The notes below the pieces were generated by a model. That model ran no database searches, was not told the DNA's origin, and saw only the letters and a list, made by a program, of their open reading frames with translations. A DNA stretch of 64,000 bases from Motacilla alba alba (lineage: Eukaryota > Chordata > Aves > Passeriformes > Motacillidae): assembly GCF_015832195.1 (NCBI RefSeq), contig NC_052018.1, positions 33,198,115-33,262,114 on the forward strand, given 5' to 3'. A program made the position numbers and the translations under genes. Shown in pieces: positions 25,401-61,037 of this stretch (position 1 is its first letter; the number at the start of each line of letters is the position of its first letter).

Positions 25401-28400
25401 GAGGTCATTTTGTTTCCTGTTCTATGTCAGTATCACATAAGGCTTCATTGCTCCATCTGAGACTCCACCTCTTACCTATCTCAACTATGTCTCCCTCTCC
25501 TCTGTTGCAACTGTCTTCTCTAATTTTCTCTTTTGCCATTCCATCATCTACCTGATTTTTCATATCCCTTTCCATTACTGCAATTTAATTTCCTCAATTT
25601 TTTTCTTCTCTATTGGTTAGTCTTTTTTTGTTTTAATTTTGCAACTGCATCCTTCTTCCTCTCTTATCCTTCAGGTAAGTTTCCTAGATCCCAGCCTTAA
25701 AGAAAGGATGAAAATTCTCAGATCTCCTCCTACAAATTGCTACACAAGCCACCCTTTCTGTTGTTTGTTTTGGATAGGTAGAGAATTGCTTGCAAGAGTA
25801 ATTTTTCCTTTGGTCCTGCCTGTAACAGTCTTTCACAAGAAGCTGAATGTGTGCAGTCGTAGGCAGTAGCTTTGACAATATATATGAAACCACCAGTGGG
25901 TCTTGTACCACATTCTGGCACATTTGAAGGAAAACAACCCTAGGCATTCTTCTACTGCAATGTAAATCATTCCAGTATTTTCAGACCTGAGCAAAACCAC
26001 TCCTGTTTTCTATCCCATCCTACTTCTTGCTATCACCTTTTCGGCATGCTAAGGAAAGCGTAGTAGGAAAGCCTACTTCTTTCTTTCCACTAATTTCAAT
26101 TCTGGGTGAATTGAAAAGCCTATCAGGAAGACAGAGAAATATGTTAGATAGCTTAAGTGTTCACACAGTTATCATATGCCTAGGAAATACACTTTGTTCT
26201 GCTGACCTCCAGAATATTTTGACTTCTCTACCTAACTTGCTTCTACTGTGCTGCCTGAGATCCCTCTTTCAAAGGAAACTGTTTTCATTCATTAATCTGA
26301 GTTAGTCGGACCAATGGTTTTGCATTTTGAAATATGTTTTAGTTTAGGGAGGTATCTTCAAAAGAAAGCATTGGAAAGTACAAATCTACAGTTTATTATA
26401 TGGGCAGTTTAAGAAAAACAAAACCAAACTGTTTGGTGCTTTCTATAAAAAGGAGATGATACAGAACACAAATAGTTTTTTTGAGGTGGGGTAAGGGGGT
26501 TGAGGCAGATGATTTTTCAAGTTCTGTTTTTTTTATTATATCCACCTCAGAAAGTAGATGGAAGATGCCAAGTCCTGCAAAGGGGGCTGAACTTTGTCCT
26601 CTTGGACACAGATTAGAAGAAATCAAAAAGGTGGTTGTGCACACTCTTGCAAACAACTGTAAATTCTAAGTAGAATCCAGGGAGATTGCTTGTTTAGGTT
26701 CTTACATTCTCAAAATAAAACAATATCTCAGAACACATTTATCCTGTTCATGAGCAGACTTTCACATCTGATTGTACAACAATGAAAGGACCAAAGGTAC
26801 AGAAAGAAATATTCAGGATTTTGGCTCAGCTGAGTAAGCAACTCTTGACATTTCTGATAAAACTGTAAACATAAATAACATAAGGAAAACAGGCTGATAA
26901 CATATAAGTAATGTTTCCTAGCTTCAGGCATATGGTAACCCACATTTGAATTACGCAGACTGGAAAGACCTTTCTTTTGTGGAGATCCAAATACTTCGTA
27001 CTACTTATTTGTGGTTTTAAAAACACAAAGCACAATAAGGGATCACCTCGATGGTTATGATTGTTCCTCCCTTTCCCACAAAGATAAGTAAACCACCACT
27101 GCCCCAGACCGAAGCCCAACATTAACCCATGTCCTGTTAGGCTCTGTGCTAGTGAAAGCCCAGCAGCAGCATCAGGATGTGCAAACACAGTTCACGCCCA
27201 ATCCACCCAAGAGCTCACAGTGTGCTGCAGACTCCAGGAGCAAATGGCAATGTGCACACAGCTTGCATTGCATATTGCACTGCCTGGCACCCGGCTGTTC
27301 CCAGCAGATTGTCCTTTGGGGAGCTTGAGCAGCCCCACTGAACACAATTCCCTCTGAGAAACACACTTGCTTAGTGACTTAGTGACTAGAGGGACATCAG
27401 TCTCTCAAAGACAAAAATTTTTGATTCTTGAACAACTCACAATGCACCAGAAAAAATATTGCATCTTTGATTTCACACAGGGTTCAAGCTCAATCTCCTA
27501 ACACACTGCAGCTCCTCTCCCATGGTCTCCAGGGCTATGTTGCATCTTTCCTGGGAGGTCTGTGATCTACACAGTTAGAAGGTAGAAACAGGGTAGGGTG
27601 ATCTACAGATTGACTGCTAGACTGATCCATTGGGAGTACCAATATTGCTGGCAGATGCTAAGGCTGATAGCATGTTGAATCAGATTCAATCCTTGGCAGC
27701 ATTCTGAAATCTGTAGCTATTGTTTGTGAGGGAAAGAAATTGCTGTTGAAGACAACCCACCTTTATGCTGACAGCCATGGTGACCATGGGACTCTGATGT
27801 GCACAGGTATTGAGGATTTATATTTGGAAGGAATCTGATTTTCTGCAATCCAAGTTAATATAATCTGCTGCTTAAGTCATCTTTTGGCACCATTATTATT
27901 TTTGGGTTTGGCATTTTTAACTATTGAAGATTCCTGTTTGACATACATCATTTCCCACAAGATTGCCTATGTCTGAACTGTGTGGATACAATACAACTAC
28001 TAAAACTCAGACTGAGATTAAAACTATTGAATTCTAACTCAAGAAGACATGTGGACTTCACAAATAGTGAGGTTCTAGCTTATTACTGTCTGTGTTCTCA
28101 GGCAATGCTGGGGCTGAATAGGAGGAAAAATGGACTCCTTGCTTCCAGAGCGACTGCCTGACACAAAAGAGACACACTGTTAAGAGTTCTCTGAGCTGCT
28201 ACCACACATTTTTCTGTGAATAAAGGATTTCCGTCTCTTGACTGTCACTGCCACGTTAAAACTGCATTGAGCTGAATTTCTCTGCATAACACACTAATCA
28301 ATAACAAATCAACAAAATATCTCCTGCTTCTCTTCCTTTCAGGTGTTAGCTTATCAAATGGGAATGGCAAACTGCAGCTGTATAGTATTTTCTGGAATTG

Positions 28401-30848
28401 TTATTTATTTGGCACTAGATTATTACATAAACATATGGAAAAATATGATTTGGGTCTTTCCAGTTAAGCATGTGTGACAGTATCTGTGGCACAGTTCCTA
28501 CCAACAGCACTTGATGAGTTTGAGGGAACAAGAATGAATCTTTTAAAGGATACTCTTGCAAGGCATTTAATTCCACATCTCTGGGAAATGCTGAGCATAG
28601 ATTTCCTTATCTCCTACAGAGTCACTAGCAGTGCAATTAACTTCCCATACATCAATCATTGAGTGAGTTATCACGTAGACAAGTCTTGCCCTGTGATTCC
28701 TGCCACCTACCCTCTCACCAGTGACATCCATTGCAACTCTAAAATCAGCAGACAGCTAGATTTAGAGACATAAAAGTTGCTAGCAGTATAAATTCCCTAT
28801 CTTTTTACTTGCAGCCATCTGTCTGTCAGCCTGGGTGTCTAAGCCTTGTCAGTTCAATCCTTTTGTGCCTATGCTATGTAAAAGGTCCCTATTTATAGCT
28901 GGACCCAGACAAAAGCATAGCCCTTACAACCAAGGCTCTCACAAAATAGTAAACAATCTTTCCTTCCACCAAAGCTTACTGAATTAGACTGGCCTAGAGG
29001 CTTCCTCCAGCAGTCAGATTTAGCCTGACCAGAAGTAGAGAAGTACATACACAACAGTGCAGATGTTTAATTTTTAAGGAACTCCCAGTGGAATGAGTTT
29101 GCCTTGTTGTTTTTTTCTGTTTTTTTTTTTCCTTATTTCACAAAAGGATTGCACAAAAATGAAATCTGAAGCAGTTTTGATGAAAGCAGTGAGCCCTGTT
29201 GGTAAGTCATTTAATAATTAGCTAAACAAAGCTCTTGACAGTTCACAGTAGGAAATCTGATTAAAAAAGGGTGGAGAGAACGAGCTGATAGATCTGTATT
29301 TCAACATATGTATTTCATCAAGTAAATCTTTACTGTTTCCTGCCACCTAATGGTATACATTAAAAATTACAAACCAGTAAGCCAATTCTCAATTTATGCT
29401 ATTTCTAATAAACATTGATATATTTAAATATAGAGAAAGATGGAAGTTAGGGATAAAAATGTGAATTATTATTTCTGACTTTCAGTGAGATCCAGGCTGC
29501 CTAAATTAGTCTAAATCCTGTGTTTTAGTGAAGATATATTTCTACATTAAATGCCTGTGCTGCCTAAGGGTGCCGCTGAAAACCTGTTCAATGATATCCT
29601 GTTCATCTAAATTAAACTCAGAAGCTTGTCATCTATATATTTGAAACAATCTTTTATATAACAGTCAAATCTTTTACATAAAAGAAAGCTTTAATGTACA
29701 ACATTGCCACAATCTAGTTGTCTTTTTTGAATGGCGCATAGAAATGCTGAACCCATCCTAGATTTCCCAGACCCATAAAAATTGCATGAGTGTTAAGCAT
29801 TCCTTCTCTTGGTGGTGACCCACAGAATTTTCAGGTACTCTGTTGTGATAAAAATCTTTAGTCATAAGAGAATACAGAAAGACACACTCTATATTAAAAT
29901 TAAAAAATGAAACTTGATATTTTTTGCTGGGATGAAGAAAATTGATTGGGTAAAGGAAAAGAGAAGTAATAATAAATACCACAATCAGCTACTTTATTTA
30001 AAGACAGCTGCAAGTAGGTGACTGCAGTGGTGCAGAAAGCAGAGCCACACTGAAAACAGTATTAGAATCTGAATGTGAACCAATACCTGAAACCTAATCT
30101 AGAAAAAAACACCTAGAACATTCCGTAACTGCACAGATGGTCAAACTAAAAGGAAGAGATTTGCAGAAGGAAAAAATCCCTTGTAGTTTGGAATAAATTT
30201 AGGGAAACTGACAGCTGAGTGTGGGTTTTGGCTCTTATAAAATTAGTAGCACAGGTATCCCTAAAGTATGATCTAATTTTGGGTAGCTTTGATTATTCAC
30301 ACTCTGAATACAGTCCTCTTCAATCTTCTCATGCTTGACAGCAATGAAACATGGGTCTGGAGACTGCACTGACTTATGAAATACTGCTTTTCTGGCCAAT
30401 GATGCTAGCTCAACAAATGGACAGGTGATGCACAGAAATTGATGTCTCCGCATGTAAAAGTTGGGCGTATTTTACAATTATGTGGCTGCAGTAGGACTTG
30501 TTCACTGGCTGGTGGAGTACACATTCGGTATGCTTAATTTCAGAAATTACTATTAACATTCTGGGGAGAGATTCATTACTTTTGTAACTGATCACAGCTC
30601 CCATTCTGATCAGCAGCTGAAGACCAGCCTGTGGCAAGGTGAACATAGCCTCAAATACTTATTTAAACCTCTTGAATTTGTTGCTTGGTACATGGCTATC
30701 TCTAGAGCAGCACCAGGCAGCAGCAGACAGAACATTGTGGAAACCTGTTGGAAACTCATGGGATTCAAATGTGACTTCTTTAAATCACATGACCATTACT
30801 TAAAGCCATCTCTGTATATTTTTTTTGAACGCTGCTTATAATGTCAGC

Positions 30849-30899
30849 TATATTTATATATATATACACATATAAACATATATACATACACACAAATAC
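30849..30899. repeat. TA/CA-rich microsatellite
   Basis: Alternating TA steps pass into ACATA and ACACA units. Confidence 0.8.
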
Positions 30900-33637
30900 A
30901 TTCAATATACCTGAAGAATCCATCACTCCTCATGTTTCTGAATCTGATTAAGATTTTTGGCATACTTTCTTGACCAGTCAAAAAGCAATTCTCACTTTAT
31001 TATTGAACAACAACAGGTATTTTAGAACTGCAAGGTATTAATAAGATTATTATTATTTCAATATGACTTCCCTGAGCAGTTTTTCTATCAAGATAATAAT
31101 TTGTGTTTGAGCTACAGTACATCTCCTACAAAGAAATCTACTTATGATTTGAAGAGTGGAAGTGATGAGAATCCAGCATATTCTCAGGTAAATTGTTCCT
31201 ACATTTAACTATCCCCAGGATAAAAATGTGATCCCCATTCCTTGCACAAATTGGATTTAATTCTGACTTTTTTGGCATTAGAATTGTGAACTGTCAAGTA
31301 CTAGAAATAATTTCCCTGTACAGGTATTTCTAAATTAAGTTAGTGGAAAATAGAGTTAAATATGCTCTGAGGTTCCAAGGCAATTAAAACTGATTGAATT
31401 AAACAGAGTGGGATTCTCATCCTGTAATTATGAAGCACTGAAATGTCGTATAAAGAAAGCTGAATAACGTCTCTATGGATAGACACCACAGTTTCTAGCC
31501 TTGATTCACTTAATGTTATGAATTACTCATGTAATTTAAAATAGGACAGTCTTCAACTTAAGAGTGCAGTATTTAAAAATCTAAAAAGCAATTGGTGATG
31601 AAACCCACAGTTACTATTCTAGACTGAGTGGGAAGCGCTGTCTTACCACAGAGGTGGGTCATATGGCAGAAGTAACAGGATGATTTCTGACCTTATATGA
31701 ATGAAAGTGAGTGCAAAATTATGCCATTGAAGCTCCGTTTCCTTTTTTTTTTTTTTTCTTGCTCTCCGCCAGACTACAGCTTGTCTGGTTCCAGATAAAT
31801 TGCCCCAACCTCCCAACCTGCTTTTTAACAAAATGTAAAATAATAATTTCTCTGCTAAACTGCAAAAGGGTTTCTGGCATTCATGCTACCTAAGATGAAA
31901 CCATTTATTTCTAAGTCCGGTTGATCAAAACCATTACTGCTCTGTTCTTGTTCGGTTTGTTTTACTCATTCTTAGGGGTAAGACAACCCTTTCTGATCTC
32001 ACATTTAATCTGTACAGGACTGACAATAAAACCAGTCAGGCCAAATGGTACAACTTCTATTTCTCACGTATCCAAGAAACAAATGACTGTCCCTAATCAA
32101 CAAAAACCCCCATGTGTGTGAGGGAGGAGGGATGGGAGAAAACAGCTCCAAAGTATCAGCACAGAAAAAGAAGGACAAAGCAGACAATAATTAGGGTAGA
32201 AGGAAGACAGAAGACAACCAACAAAGCATGAAAACAGCTGTAATGCCAAGACCTAGGATTAGCGTGACAAGAGCGCTTACTAGCAGCTCCTATAAGAGGG
32301 GATGAAACAGCTAATCAGCTGTTGGGATGGAAACATGCAACAAAATTCCTTCCATGAACCACAGAGCAGGAAGGAAAACTTAGAGCAACACTATAACATG
32401 TCAGACAGAAGTGACAAGAAAACAACTATGCTCGAAGGAATGCAACAGAAATCGCCTGGATGCTTCATCACATACAAAAATGTAATTTAAAGTACCACCT
32501 TCTAGGAAATGTGACAAGTTTAAGGTTCAGTTGCAAGCTATGTAAAAATATTGAGAGATTTTGAAATAGAAGAGTAGACTTGGACCCATATGTTTATGTC
32601 CAAATCCAATATTGCAGTTTGCTCACGGTTAGATCCATGTCAATCAGAGGCAACAACATGGACTTCAAAGGAATTACATCTGATTAATGCTGGCATAAAT
32701 ATGGGCATAATCTGGTCTTGGTCAGTAGGGTCTGCAATCATCATAATATCCTCATTAATTGCTTAAATCACAAATAATAGTAATCCCTGCCAGAGTTTTT
32801 TAATGGTTGTCAACAATACTAAGGATGTGCAAAATGACTAATACACACAGATGGGGAATGCAGTTGATTTCAGCTCCTAATGTCTGTTGTACAGATTTAA
32901 CAGAAGTGGCCCTAAGTGACTGAACAACTTCCAAAAGAGAAAAAATGTCTTCAAAATGTAATTGAAGTTGCTGGAATATCATAACATATACCAGCAACAA
33001 CATGGATATAATTATTACCCCATCAGGGCTGGAAAGACATAAATGCTGGGACTAAACTTCATTAAAATATTGTTCAGCCAATGTACATTTGGATAAACCT
33101 CTTTGATTGACCCCTTTTTTTTTGTTTTTAATTGCCAGCGCAAATATCCAAGGCCATGTGGACAAACCATCTTTTGAACTAAAAAGGCAACAACAACATA
33201 GGTGTATATCTTCAGATACTTTTTTCTCTTTCACCTAGGTCTGACTAGCACGTGAACATCTTACTGAAGATATTTCTTCTTTCCACACTTCCATCATAAA
33301 TTCTATAACTTCCTCTGTAAGATACTGGGCCACATGACCATTCTTTTCCTTTTCAAGTTCCATGTATCACCAGGTATAGGAGACAAGAATCACAGCATGG
33401 CATGTACTAATTGTACATAAGCAGGATATATCTTACAATTTGTAGTATGAGTTTAGCAATTCACAGTAACTGACACATTTGAAATAGATGACAGACTCAC
33501 ATATAAAATAATTCCTTTCTATACTATTGTTCTCCATTTTTAAGTTTTGCAAATTTTGCCTCAATGATGTGAAATATAGCTAAATTCCTCCTACTCAGAT
33601 ACATGGTTTTCTGAGAGAAACACAAATATTTGAATAG

Positions 33638-33668
33638 TAAACTTGGATATTTTTAATATCCAAGTTTA
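33638..33668. repeat. Perfect 14-bp inverted repeat with 3-base loop
   Basis: TAAACTTGGATATT (33638-33651), loop TTT, then AATATCCAAGTTTA (33655-33668). Outer AATAGT (33633-33638) and ACTATT (33674-33679) extend it imperfectly. Confidence 0.95.
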
Positions 33669-34977
33669 ATTTACACTATTAGCAATATATATTACATGAT
33701 TATATATCACTTAATGGTTATAATGTTTTCCAGGTACTAAACTTTTTCAAACATCTATGCATTGCCTTCAGTTGAAGTTGGAAGCAACCTCAACATTTGA
33801 CATTTATACTCCTTGTTCATTGCAAAGATGGCTTTTCTATTCTTTGTTAAAATTCTCACCCCCTTTAGAAACTTAAATAGTGCCTTGTTTCCCTGGAATA
33901 TACTGGGATATATAACTTGTTTGATCCCATGATCAATCACTCAAAATTTGAGTGCTTTTTCAGCAATCTTTAAGGATAAAGAGGATGTTAAAGAGCAAAT
34001 GGATGATCTCCCCAGTTAGCAGGAGGATTAAGCCATTTATTTTACACAAATCTTATTGATTAAGAAATTCTAAATCAACATGAAAAATATTTTTTTTCAC
34101 AAAATAAATAATGAAACAACAGTCTTCAATAAAATCGAACTGTAATCATTACAAGGATATTCAGTAATGGTTTGGAACTCAAATAGGAATAAAAAATCTA
34201 ATCATAACAGTTATACATATTTTATGTTAGACATGAAATCTAACATTCCAGTATTTAAACCAGGCCCTGTTCATACAGGGTTACATATGAGCCCTCTGAT
34301 TTGAAAGAGATGATGCCATTTATATATAATTCTAATTTCTAGCCTTTTTCTTTGAGGCACAGTTAGAATTCTTGGAGCAAAGTAAAAATGCTAGCCAGTA
34401 TGGTTGGTCTTAGAGATAACATCAAAGCAGACAGCGAAGAACAACTCAAAGCTTGTCACATGCATTAGAGGCTGCATGAAAGGGCTTGATGAAGAGGCAT
34501 GCACAGGGACAAGATGTGAAGCACTGACAAAAGGGAAAGTCAAAAAAGATTGATCTGGAGACAACCGAAAAGCAGCAAGGATGGGTGTACACTGAGGAAG
34601 AAATGGAGGCTGCAAAAGTAGACCAAGTAGACCAAGGAGATTCACCTGGATGATGGAAGGAATGTGAGGTCGTCACATTTTGATGAGGAGAACATTAGAA
34701 AGAATGTTTTTATAAAACATGACAAAGAAAATATGCACGTATAAAAGATCATCATTTCAATAAAATGATGTAACAAAGGTCTGAACAAGAGTGTTTGGAA
34801 GAAAAGACCTTGGAAAAAATTAATTTAAAATAAGACAGACTGAGAGCCAGGTTGGATGGGCAATTGAGAGAGATTCTGAGAGACAGAGTGGAACAGGTAA
34901 CATCTGCAGGTCTATGAATTCTTTTTACCCTTCTGCGGCAGCTACTGGAGTAGAACTTGAGGATTTCAGATATTTGT

Positions 34978-35277
34978 GAAAGGAGCCTAGAAGAAAGATG
35001 GAGAGTTTTACAAGGACATGTAGTGACAGGACAAAAGGGAATGGATTCAAACTGGAAGAGCATAGGTTTAGAATGGATATTAGGTAAATCTCTACTTCAA
35101 GAATGGTAAAGCACTGGAACAGGTTGCCCAGAGAAGCTGTGGACAGCCTATCCCTGGAAGTGTTCAAGGCAGTTCTGAGCAGCCTTGCCTAGTGAATGGT
35201 GTCCCTGGCGCTGGCAAGTCTGTTGGAACCGGATCATCTCTAAGGTCCCTTCCAACCCAAACCAGTCTACGATTTAT
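34978..35277 (+). mobile_element. CR1 LINE 3' end, sense
   Basis: The stretch has the CR1 3' block order: AAGATGGAGAG, ACAAGGACATGTAGTGACAG, GGATATTAGG, GGAACAGGTTGCCCAGAGAA, CCCTGGAAGTGTTCAAGGC, AAGGTCCCTTCCAACCCAAA and a degenerate octamer tail (GTCTACGATT). It is 5' truncated, as is usual for CR1. It stops about 60 bases before the CpG island. Confidence 0.9.
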
Positions 35278-35390
35278 TGCTTCTGGGGTGGTGGCAGGAC
35301 AACCCCTGCAGTGGAAGGAAAGAGTTTAAGAGGAGAGGCGAAGCCTTTGGTTTCAGCTGCGACTGTGACAGCACCGAGGCGAGGCCTCCC

Positions 35391-35442
35391 GTGGCCGTGC
35401 CTATGACTGCGGCCATGGCCGTGCCTATGGCTGTGACCGCGG
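35391..35442. repeat. Two-copy GC-rich tandem repeat in the CpG island
   Basis: TGGCCGTGCCTATG occurs at 35392-35405 and again at 35416-35429, a period of 24 bases, and the copies diverge toward their ends. It lies upstream of BCKDHB exon 1. Confidence 0.75.
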
Positions 35443-35534
35443 CTTGCGGCTGTCCCTGTCCCTGTGAGGGCGCACGGGAGCAGCGCGCTCCCGCCCTCAG
35501 GGCGCGCTCACGGCTGCCGCGTGCCGCGCGCGTT

Positions 35535-35558
35535 CCCGTGCCCGTGCCCGTGCCCGTG
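35535..35558. repeat. (CCCGTG)4 microsatellite
   Basis: Four perfect hexamers run into CCCGCGGCCGCG. They lie about 200 bases upstream of the BCKDHB start codon, inside the CpG island. Confidence 0.9.
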
Positions 35559-35754
35559 CCCGCGGCCGCGCTCCCGTCCCCCCAGGCCGCGCCCCCCGCG
35601 CGCACGCAGCAAACCGCCCTCCCTCCCACTCCTCCACCCACCAGAAAGCCACTGTTGATTGGTCCGTGCCCCGGCGGCGCTGGCCAATGGGAGGCCGGCC
35701 CGGGACCCCGCCTCTTTAGAACGCGCTGCCGGCGGAGGGCCCGGCATCGCGGCG

Positions 35755-61037
<25,283 letters not shown>

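Larger units (their letters stand above)
18330..34975. other. Intergenic between NR0B2 and BCKDHB, no gene recognised
   Basis: This is 16.6 kb with no open frame that I can assign. It holds several microsatellites, a strongly pyrimidine-rich plus strand at about 25300-25700 and a long hairpin at 33638-33668. Possible regulatory DNA or noncoding transcripts cannot be judged from one sequence. Confidence 0.55.

Noticed and set aside
25300..25700. Long pyrimidine-rich stretch considered as an LTR or pseudogene
   Set aside because: No terminal repeats, primer-binding site or coding relic could be identified; it is only a compositional bias.
35659..35754. Upstream extension of the BCKDHB reading frame
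   Set aside because: The frame is open but holds no ATG before 35755, and the mitochondrial presequence begins naturally at that ATG.
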